This document shows, piece after piece, positions 45,035 through 54,035 of a DNA stretch of 64,000 nt. This stretch comes from Paracoccus sp. MBLB3053 (lineage in GTDB: Bacteria; Pseudomonadota; Alphaproteobacteria; Rhodobacterales; Rhodobacteraceae). The notes beneath the pieces were generated by a model, which saw only the letters and a list, made by a program, of their open reading frames with translations, had not been told where the DNA came from and did not search any database. Position 1 is the stretch's first letter. Every line of letters begins with the position of its first letter. The position numbers and the translations under genes were made by a program. The stretch lies in the NCBI RefSeq assembly GCF_031822435.1, contig NZ_JAVQLW010000001.1, positions 2,613,501 to 2,677,500 on the forward strand, read 5' to 3'.

Positions 45035-45502
45035 TCACTTGACCCTGCTGCCGTGGTAATGGTCGATGCGCTGGCGGAATTCGGTCCCATCCCATGCGAT
45101 CGCCCGGATGTGGATGTTCCATAGCCCTGCGGGCAGATCCAGAGGCGCCACGTAAAGCCCTCCGCGATTGACGAGGTTCAAATGGCGGTCGTCGCGCACA
45201 TAGGTCGGGCGCCCGACCGTCACCTCCATGTCTCGGATGGGCGCGGGATTGCCCTGTGCATCGCGGATCGCCAGCACCATTTCCCTGCCGTCATAATCGG
45301 GCGTCACCGTCCAGCCCAGGGACTTCTGCGCAGTTCTTTCCTGATCGAACCGCTGCGAGGCGACGTAGCTGTTTGCCACCTCGAGTCCGGGAAAGGTGCC
45401 AACGGCCTTCACGGCCATAAGGACATTGACCGCGATGATGATGCCGAAAGCCGCGACGGTGATCGCCAGGACATGTCGGCCGGTCAGTTCGCGCGCCATC
45501 AT
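45035..45502 (-). CDS. ccoH: FixH/CcoH assembly protein
   Basis: 155 residues. One N-terminal membrane helix (about 10-32, HVLAITVAAFGIIIAVNVLM), then a periplasmic domain with the FixH motif ASQRFDQERTAQKSLGW and later GLYVAPLDLPAGLWNI. CcoH stabilises or matures cbb3 oxidase. Two adjacent ATG codons exist (45502 and 45499); the first overlaps the ccoG stop as ATGA. Confidence 0.93.
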   Translation of the reverse strand: MMARELTGRHVLAITVAAFGIIIAVNVLMAVKAVGTFPGLEVANSYVASQRFDQERTAQKSLGWTVTPDYDGREMVLAIRDAQGNPAPIRDMEVTVGRPTYVRDDRHLNLVNRGGLYVAPLDLPAGLWNIHIRAIAWDGTEFRQRIDHYHGSRVK

Positions 45503-46956
45503 TCGCTCCTTCCGTGAAAGACGGTGTCTATCTTCGACTTCACCCCGTCACTGGTATCCTCGACCCAAAGCCTGAGCTCGACCTGCCCGCCTTCGGCCAG
45601 TTCAGAGCCCGGCTCGGCGGTCACATAGACCCTTTGGCTATGGGTCGCATCGGCCGGAACCGGAACCGTGGTGCCATCGACCCCCTCGACCTCCAGCATA
45701 GCACCTTGCAGCACCATGCCATCGGCATCGGCGACCGAAATCGTGAATTCGTGTTCCGCGCCCTGCTTGTTGCGCAACCGCAGGATATAAGTGTTGCGGA
45801 TCGCTCCGTCGGCCATCGTGACATAAAGCGGGTTGCGCACCGGGGTCACGTTCAGGTCGAAGGGCGAGCGCATGAACAGCGCCACCAGAAGGGCGATCCC
45901 GATCCCCGACCAGAGCACGAAATACAACAGGGTGCGCGGACGCAGGATATGTTTCAGGATCGGCTTCGGCTTGCTGCCGGCACGTTCGGCCGTCTCGTCC
46001 TTCAGCGCCATGTAGTCGATAAGCCCGCGCGGCTTGCCGATCCTGGCCATCACGTCGTCACAGGCATCGATGCAAAGCGCGCAGGTGATGCATTCAAGTT
46101 GCTGTCCGTCGCGGATATCGATGCCCATGGGGCAGACGTTCACGCAGGCCATGCAGTCGATACAATCACCCTTGGCCCCGCCATCGGACCGGGTCGGCTC
46201 GTCGCGGCGGATCTTGCCGCGCGGTTCGCCGCGCCAGTCGCGATAGGCGACGGTAAGCGTGTCTTCGTCCATCATCGCGGCCTGGATGCGCGGCCAGGGA
46301 CAGGCATAGATGCAGATCTGTTCGCGCGCAAAGCCTCCGAAGATGAAGGTCGTCGCGGTCATCACCGCCATCGTGATATAGGCGACGGGATGGGCCTGCC
46401 CGGTGAACAGGTTTCGCAGCAAGCTCGGCGCATCGGTGAAGTAAAAGATCCACGCACCCCCGGTCATCAGCGCAATGACCAGCCAGATCGACCATTTGCT
46501 CAGCCTCAGCCGCAGCTTGCGGCCATCCCAGGGGGCATTCCACAGGCGCACGCGGGCATTGCGATCCCCCTCGACCCAGCGTTCGGTCAGGATGAAGAGA
46601 TCGGTCCAGACCGTCTGCGGGCAGGTATAGCCGCACCAGACACGCCCGAGGGCGGACGTGAAAAGAAACAGCCCCAAGCCCGCCATGACCAGAAGTCCCG
46701 CGACGAAATAGAACTCATGCGGCCAGATCTCGATCCAGAAGAAGAAGAAGCGCCGGTTCGCCAGATCGACCAGCACAGCCTGATCGGGCAGGTTTGGTCC
46801 CCGGTCCCAGCGAATCCAGGGGGTGATGTAATAGATCCCCAGCGTGACCGCCATGATGATCCATTTCAGATTGCGAAACCAGCCATGGACGCGCCGGGGA
46901 AAGATCGGCTCTCGGGCAGCGTAGAGGTTCGGCGGGTCGATGTCGGATTGCGACAT
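45499..46956 (-). CDS. ccoG: cbb3 oxidase accessory protein CcoG/FixG (RdxA)
   Basis: 485 residues. About five membrane helices in the N-terminal half, with the CGYTCPQTVWTD segment, then two 4Fe-4S sites (CIDCMACVNVCPMGI and CITCALCIDACDD), and a C-terminal periplasmic immunoglobulin-like domain (about 365-485). It is a copper(II) reductase for cbb3 assembly. Start 46956 follows AGGAGCC. A pair of hairpins separates it from ccoP, so ccoGHIS may be its own operon or a processed continuation. Confidence 0.96.
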   Translation of the reverse strand: MSQSDIDPPNLYAAREPIFPRRVHGWFRNLKWIIMAVTLGIYYITPWIRWDRGPNLPDQAVLVDLANRRFFFFWIEIWPHEFYFVAGLLVMAGLGLFLFTSALGRVWCGYTCPQTVWTDLFILTERWVEGDRNARVRLWNAPWDGRKLRLRLSKWSIWLVIALMTGGAWIFYFTDAPSLLRNLFTGQAHPVAYITMAVMTATTFIFGGFAREQICIYACPWPRIQAAMMDEDTLTVAYRDWRGEPRGKIRRDEPTRSDGGAKGDCIDCMACVNVCPMGIDIRDGQQLECITCALCIDACDDVMARIGKPRGLIDYMALKDETAERAGSKPKPILKHILRPRTLLYFVLWSGIGIALLVALFMRSPFDLNVTPVRNPLYVTMADGAIRNTYILRLRNKQGAEHEFTISVADADGMVLQGAMLEVEGVDGTTVPVPADATHSQRVYVTAEPGSELAEGGQVELRLWVEDTSDGVKSKIDTVFHGRSE

Positions 46957-47050
46957 GTCTGGCTCCTGTGGCGCGCGCGGGGGTGGTCCGGTTCCGATCA
47001 CGCGCCTTGGCCTGCGTCGGCGCGTTCGCCGCAGCGGCAGATTTGGTTGG

Positions 47051-47117
47051 GACACCGGCCCCAGAAAACGCGCCTATCCGATGGGGGCCGGTGTCGCCGC
47101 AGCCTTGTGCAGGCTGC
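47051..47117. terminator. Two hairpins between ccoP and ccoG
   Basis: A 12-bp perfect inverted repeat GACACCGGCCCC/GGGGCCGGTGTC (47051-47062 with 47084-47095) and a second, GCAGCCT/AGGCTGC (47099-47105 with 47111-47117), lie just after the ccoP stop in the minus direction. No clear T-run follows. They probably end or shield the ccoNOQP message, or modulate read-through to ccoGHIS. Confidence 0.55.
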
Positions 47118-47129
47118 GGATATGCTTCG

Positions 47130-48167
47130 CTACTCGCCGCCGCCAAGGCCGTGGACATAGGATGCGACAGCGCGGATATCGGCTTCGGAAAGACGTCCGG
47201 CCCATGCCGGCATTACCCCGAAAGGCCCATCATGCACGATGCGGGTCAAGGTCGCAGGGTCCGAGCCATAAAGCCAGACGGCGTCGGTCAGGTCGGGCGC
47301 CCCTTGCTCACGGTCGCCTTTGCCGTTCTCGCCGTGGCAGGCGGTGCAATTGTCGACATAGACGTCGGTCCCTGCCTCGGCCAGAGCGGCATCATGCGGC
47401 TTTCCGCCCAGTTCGAGGACATGGTGCACGACCTGGCGGATCTGGGTGTTGTCCAGCAGCCCGTCGGTTCCGAAACGCGGCATCTCGGAATAGCGGGTAT
47501 CGCCATCCTTCGGATCTCGGATGCCGTGCTGCACGGTGGTGTGGATGTCCTCAAGCGTGCCGCCCCAGAGCCAGTCATTGTCCAGAAGCGAGGGATAGCC
47601 CGAAGCCCCGCCCGCCCCCGAACCATGGCATTGCGCGCACCAGGTGCGGAAGATCGCCGCGCCGGCATTGGCCGTGTAGTTCGCAAGTTCGGGATCATCG
47701 GCGATCTGCTCTAGGGGCGTGTCGACCAGCTTGGCCTGGACCCCCGCATTGGCCTCGGCAAACCGACGGATATCGGATGCCACCTCGGCGCGATTGTTCG
47801 TGCCCAAAAGGCCCTGGGTTGCCTGGCTGACCAGGGGAATGGCTGGATAAAGGAACATGTAGCCCACGGCCCAGACGATGGTCGCGTAAAAGGTCCACAA
47901 CCACCAGCGCGGCAAGGGGTTGTCATATTCCTCGATGCCGTCCCAGCTGTGGCCCGTTGACGGCACCTCGACCACGCGACGCACGCCCTTGCTGTCGCGG
48001 ACGACACGGGTTCCCACGACGGGTTTGTGCAGGGGTTCGCCCTCGGGCCCCTCGGGCGGATGGGCAAGGATCTGCGCCTTGTTTTCCTCATCCGCTGCCA
48101 TGCGCTCAAGCTCGATGCGGTTGTCGGGGTTCTCGGGGCTCGTGTGCTCGTCCTTCTTGTCGGCCAT
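47130..48167 (-). CDS. ccoP: cbb3 oxidase dihaem subunit CcoP
   Basis: 345 residues. Soluble acidic N-terminus, membrane helix about 95-115 ([19 protein letters not shown]), then two c-type haem domains with CAQCH and CTACH and downstream Met ligands. It passes electrons from the cytochrome bc1 pool to CcoO. The ATG at 48167 overlaps the ccoQ stop (TGATG). Confidence 0.97.
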   Translation of the reverse strand: MADKKDEHTSPENPDNRIELERMAADEENKAQILAHPPEGPEGEPLHKPVVGTRVVRDSKGVRRVVEVPSTGHSWDGIEEYDNPLPRWWLWTFYATIVWAVGYMFLYPAIPLVSQATQGLLGTNNRAEVASDIRRFAEANAGVQAKLVDTPLEQIADDPELANYTANAGAAIFRTWCAQCHGSGAGGASGYPSLLDNDWLWGGTLEDIHTTVQHGIRDPKDGDTRYSEMPRFGTDGLLDNTQIRQVVHHVLELGGKPHDAALAEAGTDVYVDNCTACHGENGKGDREQGAPDLTDAVWLYGSDPATLTRIVHDGPFGVMPAWAGRLSEADIRAVASYVHGLGGGE

Positions 48168-48355
48168 CACTCGACCTCCTCTTGACCCTCGCGAGCGGGG
48201 CTCTTCTCGTTTCGAAAGATGCTCTCGGCGGCGTCCCGATGCATCGGGCGCGATCCGGGCCGCCAGGCAAAGGCGATTGTTCCCACGAAGAACAGCACCA
48301 GCAGGATCAGGACCCAGCTGTCGGCCAGTTCACGCAGGAAGGAATAATGATCCAT
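48167..48355 (-). CDS. ccoQ: cbb3 oxidase subunit CcoQ
   Basis: 62 residues: short N-terminus, one membrane helix (about 13-31, [19 protein letters not shown]) and a charged tail, the CcoQ pattern. It stabilises the oxidase. It sits between ccoO and ccoP, 9 bases after ccoO. Confidence 0.93.
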   Translation of the reverse strand: MDHYSFLRELADSWVLILLVLFFVGTIAFAWRPGSRPMHRDAAESIFRNEKSPAREGQEEVE

Positions 48356-48364
48356 CCCGCCCCC

Positions 48365-49090
48365 CTATCGATTGGCGTCCGGCTCGAAGGTCGAGAAATC
48401 GACCATCGTGCCCAGAACCTGAAGATAGGCGACCAGGGCATCCATTTCGGACACGCCGGGGCGGCGGTCGAAATTGCGCTGCTGCGCGCCGGGATAGCGT
48501 TCTTCCAGACCCGAGGCATCGGCGTCGGGATTGGCCTGGGCGCGGAAATCGCTGATCGCCGCCTCGACCATTTCTTCGCTATAGGGCACGCCAACGATCG
48601 CATCCGTCGCCAGCCGGTCCTTCATGTTCGAAGGGTCGATCATCCGGTCATGCAAAAAGCCATATGCGGGCATGATCGATTCCGGAACAACGGCCTGCGG
48701 GTTCGTCAGGTGGTCGATATGCCATTCGTCCGAATAGCGTCCGCCCACCCGCGCAAGATCGGGGCCGGTCCGCTTCGATCCCCATTGGAACGGGTGATCG
48801 TACATCGACTCGGCCGCAAGGCTGTAATGGCCATAGCGTTCGACCTCGTCACGCATCGGGCGGATCATCTGGCTGTGGCAGACATAGCAGCCTTCGCGGA
48901 TGTAGATGTCACGCCCTTTCAGTTCGAGCGGCGTATAGGGGCGCACGCCGGTCACCTTCTCGATGGTGTTCTGCAGGTAGAAGAGCGGCGCGATCTCGAC
49001 CAGGCCGCCGATTGTCACCACGACGAAGGAAAAGACCATCAGCAGCGTGGCGTTCTTTTCAAGGATCTTGTGTTTTTCAAGAATTGCCAT
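48365..49090 (-). CDS. ccoO: cbb3 oxidase monohaem subunit CcoO
   Basis: 241 residues. One N-terminal helix (about 13-32), the c-type haem motif [11 protein letters not shown] near residue 68, and [37 protein letters not shown] with the axial-Met-containing segment. It feeds electrons to CcoN. It follows ccoN by 9 bases. Confidence 0.97.
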   Translation of the reverse strand: MAILEKHKILEKNATLLMVFSFVVVTIGGLVEIAPLFYLQNTIEKVTGVRPYTPLELKGRDIYIREGCYVCHSQMIRPMRDEVERYGHYSLAAESMYDHPFQWGSKRTGPDLARVGGRYSDEWHIDHLTNPQAVVPESIMPAYGFLHDRMIDPSNMKDRLATDAIVGVPYSEEMVEAAISDFRAQANPDADASGLEERYPGAQQRNFDRRPGVSEMDALVAYLQVLGTMVDFSTFEPDANR

Positions 49091-49099
49091 GTTCGATCC

Positions 49100-50743
<1,644 letters not shown>

Positions 50744-50824
50744 TCAGGATGCCGAATCCCCCCGTTTTCTGGGCTTCGGCTGGCCTGACGGCTCTGAGGC
50801 TAATTCGGCACGGCTCACGGCACT

Positions 50825-50838
50825 TTGATCTGTGTCAA
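50825..50838. promoter_or_regulatory. FNR box in ccoN-usp divergent promoter
   Basis: TTGAT-CTGT-GTCAA matches the FNR/Anr consensus TTGAT-N4-ATCAA at nine of ten positions. It lies between the start codons of ccoN (minus) and the universal stress protein gene (plus), and could control both. FnrP, encoded nearby, is the likely binder. Confidence 0.85.
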
Positions 50839-50955
50839 CATTGACCCGCCTAAGCCGATGTAAAGTGAACTGAAAGGCGGAGCTTTTTTTCGAAAGCGGA
50901 AACGGCTCCGGAATGCCACGACGCCGCGTCAAGACGCTCAGGAAGGGGTGCGCCC

Positions 50956-51789
50956 ATGTCTTACAAAACAATCCTCACGGTGCTGACGAATGAGAACCAG
51001 CACAAACAGCTTGATTCAGCGATCGCCATGACACGCCGCGAGGACGCGCATCTGGACGTATTCTGCCTGGGCGTCGATCACACGCAAAGCGGCTATTACT
51101 ATGCTGGCGCATCTGCCTATGTCTTTCAGGAAACCATCGACAAGGCGATCGCCGCAGCAGACGCGCTAGAGCAACGCGTGCGCGAAAAGCTTCATGCCGA
51201 GGATGTCAGGTGGTCGGTCGATTCGGCGGTCGCCCAGATCGGCGGGCTTTCCACGCTTGTCGGCATGCGCGCGCGCTACTCGGATCTGGTGGTTCTGGCC
51301 CGACCCTATGGCGAAGGCGCATCGCCCGATGCCGAGGCCATCACCGAAGCAGCCCTTTTCGAAGGCTCATCCCCCGTCCTGATCGTGCCCGAGATGCTGA
51401 GCGAGCCTTTCGGCAAGAAGATCCTGATCGCGTGGAACCAATCGAGCGAGGCGCTCGCCGCTGTCCGTCGTGCGCTTCCGCTGCTGAAAGCCGCCGAGTC
51501 GGTCGAGATCACGGTGATCGACCCTTCGCCGCATGGCCCCGAACGCTCTGATCCCGGTGGCGCGCTGTGTCAGCTGCTGACCCGTCACGGCGTGAATGCC
51601 GAGATCGCCGTGCTTGCCCGAACGCTGCCCCAGGTCAGCGACATCATGATCAGGCGCGTCACGGAAATCGGTGCGGACATGGTCGTGATGGGGGCCTATG
51701 GCCATTCACGGTTCCGGCAGGCAATTCTTGGCGGTGCCACGCGCAACATGCTGGAAAAAGCACAGGTTCCGGTACTGATGGCCCGCTGA
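50956..51789 (+). CDS. Universal stress protein (tandem UspA), 277 residues
   Basis: 277 residues with two Usp folds, the second ending in the ATP-binding motif VMGAYGHSRFRQAILGGATRNML (G-x2-G-x9-GS/T). The first half is degenerate in that motif. The length matches the ORF277 reported between fnrP and the cco genes of Paracoccus denitrificans. It probably supports survival under low oxygen. It is transcribed from the ccoN-shared FNR-box region and converges on fnrP. Confidence 0.92.
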   Translation: MSYKTILTVLTNENQHKQLDSAIAMTRREDAHLDVFCLGVDHTQSGYYYAGASAYVFQETIDKAIAAADALEQRVREKLHAEDVRWSVDSAVAQIGGLSTLVGMRARYSDLVVLARPYGEGASPDAEAITEAALFEGSSPVLIVPEMLSEPFGKKILIAWNQSSEALAAVRRALPLLKAAESVEITVIDPSPHGPERSDPGGALCQLLTRHGVNAEIAVLARTLPQVSDIMIRRVTEIGADMVVMGAYGHSRFRQAILGGATRNMLEKAQVPVLMAR

Positions 51790-51795
51790 GCATTT

Positions 51796-52545
51796 TCAGA
51801 CGGGAAGGCCACCATCCGTGTCGTCCCCACTTTCGACAACCAGGTTCTCGAAAGATGGAATGTTGACGCGCCGCTTCCCCTCAAGCTCGATCAAGCCTTC
51901 GCGCTTGAGGGCGCCCATCTGACGGCTGACGGTTTCCAGTGTCAGGCCCAGGTAATCCGCCATGGCTTCGCGCGTCAGCGGCAGTTCGATGACGATCCGT
52001 CCACCGGGACGTTGACGGATCAATGCGGCCTCGCGACGGGCAAGGATCACCAGAAGCGAGGCAATTTTTTCGCGTGCCGATTTGCGGCCCAGCAAAAGCA
52101 GCCAGTCGCGCGCGCTGTCGAGTTCGTCCAGGGTCATCTCAAGCAGCCGGCTCGCAAGATGCGGCGTTTCGCGCAGCAGTTTCTCGAAAGGCTTGCGACG
52201 AAAACAGCACAGCAGGATGTCGCTGGTGGCGGTGACGGTATAGCTTGCCAGATCGCGCCCCGGCCGACCCAGGAAGTCACTGGGCAAGAGCAAACCGACC
52301 ATCTGTGTGCGGCCGTCCTCAAGCTGCTGGGTCAGCCCCGCCATCCCAGACACGACGGAGGCAACGAAATCCATGCGATCGCCCGCCCAGACAATCACCT
52401 GCCCCGCCTCGAAGCTGCGGTAATATTTCATCGTCTCGAGTTCGGCGAGTTCGTCACCATCGCAATGGGCGCAAACTGCACGGGTCCGTATGGGACAAAT
52501 GTCGCAAGCTTGCTGCGACGAAAGGAGTGCTACGTCGGCTGCCAT
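51796..52545 (-). CDS. fnrP: FNR-family oxygen sensor FnrP
   Basis: 249 residues. Four cysteines in FNR-type positions, Cys14, 17, 25 and Cys113, can bind a 4Fe-4S cluster that is lost in oxygen; a cyclic-nucleotide-like domain follows and the C-terminal helix-turn-helix has the recognition segment ETVSRQM that reads TTGAT. It activates cco, hemN and other low-oxygen genes. The ATG at 52545 has no Shine-Dalgarno sequence; an FNR box ends two bases upstream, suggesting autoregulation. It is divergent from hemN. Confidence 0.95.
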   Translation of the reverse strand: MAADVALLSSQQACDICPIRTRAVCAHCDGDELAELETMKYYRSFEAGQVIVWAGDRMDFVASVVSGMAGLTQQLEDGRTQMVGLLLPSDFLGRPGRDLASYTVTATSDILLCCFRRKPFEKLLRETPHLASRLLEMTLDELDSARDWLLLLGRKSAREKIASLLVILARREAALIRQRPGGRIVIELPLTREAMADYLGLTLETVSRQMGALKREGLIELEGKRRVNIPSFENLVVESGDDTDGGLPV

Positions 52546-52547
52546 TC

Positions 52548-52561
52548 TTGATCTGCGTCAA
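52548..52561. promoter_or_regulatory. FNR box between fnrP and hemN
   Basis: TTGAT-CTGC-GTCAA, nine of ten consensus positions, same half-sites as the box at 50825. It ends 36 bases before the hemN start codon and starts three bases before the fnrP start codon. For hemN it is probably an activation or, if near the start site, a repression site; for fnrP binding would occlude translation/initiation. Confidence 0.85.
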
Positions 52562-52596
52562 TGTCGTTAAGGAGAAGGTCGGGCAAGGATAGCCAC

Positions 52597-53952
52597 ATGG
52601 AACAACAATCGCAACTTGAGCGCCTCGGTTTGTTTGATGCGCGTGTCCCACGCTATACCAGCTATCCGACAGCGCCGCATTTCACGCCGGCCGTCGGCCC
52701 CCAGCAATTCCGCGAATGGATCGCCGCGATCCCATCAACTGCCACCATCTCGCTTTACATCCATGTCCCATTTTGTCGCAGGCTGTGCTGGTTCTGTGCC
52801 TGCCGCACGCAGGGCACGCAGTCCGAGGCCCCAGTGCGGGCCTATGCGGACACCCTGCTCGCCGAACTCGAGCTGCTGAAATCGACCTTGGCGCCGGGCG
52901 TGCGTCTGTCGCGCCTGCACTGGGGGGGAGGAACCCCCACCCTGATGCCCGCAGATGTCATCAGCCGCCTGGCCGGAACGGTGCTGTCTGCCTTTCCGCT
53001 GGCCGAGGGGGCCGAATTCTCGGTCGAGATCGACCCGAACGAAATCGACGATGCCCGCATGGATGCCCTGGCAGAAGCCGGCCTCAGCCGGGCGTCTATC
53101 GGTGTTCAGGATTTCGACCCCGAGATCCAGAAGGTCATCGGGCGCGATCAGAGCTTCGAAGTGACGAAGCGCGCGGTCGACATGATCCGCGACCGGGGCA
53201 TCGCGAGCCTGAATGCCGACATCCTTTACGGTCTGCCCTATCAGGACCCGTTGCGGATTGCGGAATCGGTGCAGAAGCTGCTGGCGCTTTCTCCTGACCG
53301 CGTCGCGCTTTACGGCTATGCCCATGTGCCCTGGATGGCCAAGCGGCAGGTGATGATCCCGTCGGAGACATTGCCCGAACCCCAGGATCGGCTGCGGCTT
53401 TTCGAAGTCGCGCGCGACCTGTTCCTGGCGGACGGCTATGCCGAGATTGGCATCGACCATTTCGCCCGTCCCGATGACGGGCTGGGACGCGCGCAGCGTG
53501 CCGGGCTGCTGCGTCGAAATTTCCAAGGCTACACGGATGATCAGGCGAACGTGCTGATCGGCCTGGGCGCATCGTCGATTTCGCGCTTTCCGGAAGGCTA
53601 TGCACAGAACGCACCAGCGACTGGCGCCCATGTCGCGTCGATCCGCGCGGGGCATTTTTCGACCAGCCGGGGCCACGCGTTTTCGGCCGAGGATATCTGG
53701 CGCGCTCGGATGATCGAATCCCTGATGTGCGATTTCGAAATCCGCGCTGAAGAATTCGTCTCGCGATACGGGCTCACCCCCGAGCGGCTCAGGGACATCC
53801 TTGCGCCGATCGCGGCACGATTCGGTGACATGGTCCGGATCGACGAAGCCGGACTGCGCATCCCGACCCATGCGCGACCTTTGACGCGCATGGTCGCGAG
53901 GATGCTCGATGCCTATGACATGGCAGCATCCGGTCATTCATCGGCCATCTGA
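52597..53952 (+). CDS. hemN: Oxygen-independent coproporphyrinogen-III oxidase
   Basis: 451 residues. Radical-SAM motif CRRLCWFC (C-x3-C-x2-C) near residue 60, followed by the third motif WGGGTPTLM and the HemN trait segments SIGVQDFDPEIQ and GLPYQDP. It makes protoporphyrinogen IX without oxygen. Start 52597 (ATG, before EQQSQLERLGLFDARVPRYTSYPT) is chosen; an ATG 12 codons earlier overlaps the FNR box and is not plausible. It is divergent from fnrP and controlled from the shared FNR box. Confidence 0.97.
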   Translation: MEQQSQLERLGLFDARVPRYTSYPTAPHFTPAVGPQQFREWIAAIPSTATISLYIHVPFCRRLCWFCACRTQGTQSEAPVRAYADTLLAELELLKSTLAPGVRLSRLHWGGGTPTLMPADVISRLAGTVLSAFPLAEGAEFSVEIDPNEIDDARMDALAEAGLSRASIGVQDFDPEIQKVIGRDQSFEVTKRAVDMIRDRGIASLNADILYGLPYQDPLRIAESVQKLLALSPDRVALYGYAHVPWMAKRQVMIPSETLPEPQDRLRLFEVARDLFLADGYAEIGIDHFARPDDGLGRAQRAGLLRRNFQGYTDDQANVLIGLGASSISRFPEGYAQNAPATGAHVASIRAGHFSTSRGHAFSAEDIWRARMIESLMCDFEIRAEEFVSRYGLTPERLRDILAPIAARFGDMVRIDEAGLRIPTHARPLTRMVARMLDAYDMAASGHSSAI

Positions 53953-53983
53953 CCTGCGCACAGATCGGGCACGGCATTGCGAG

Positions 53984-54011
53984 AGGGGCGGTGAAAGCTC
54001 CGCGCCCCTTT
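53984..54011. terminator. Weak hairpin between hemN and polA
   Basis: Stem AGGGGCG/CGCCCCT (53984-53990 with 54003-54009) with a 12-base loop and a short TTT. It lies between convergent genes and probably serves as a weak terminator for hemN. Confidence 0.45.
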
Positions 54012-54035
54012 CGGTTCGTCAATTCGGGCCTTGGC

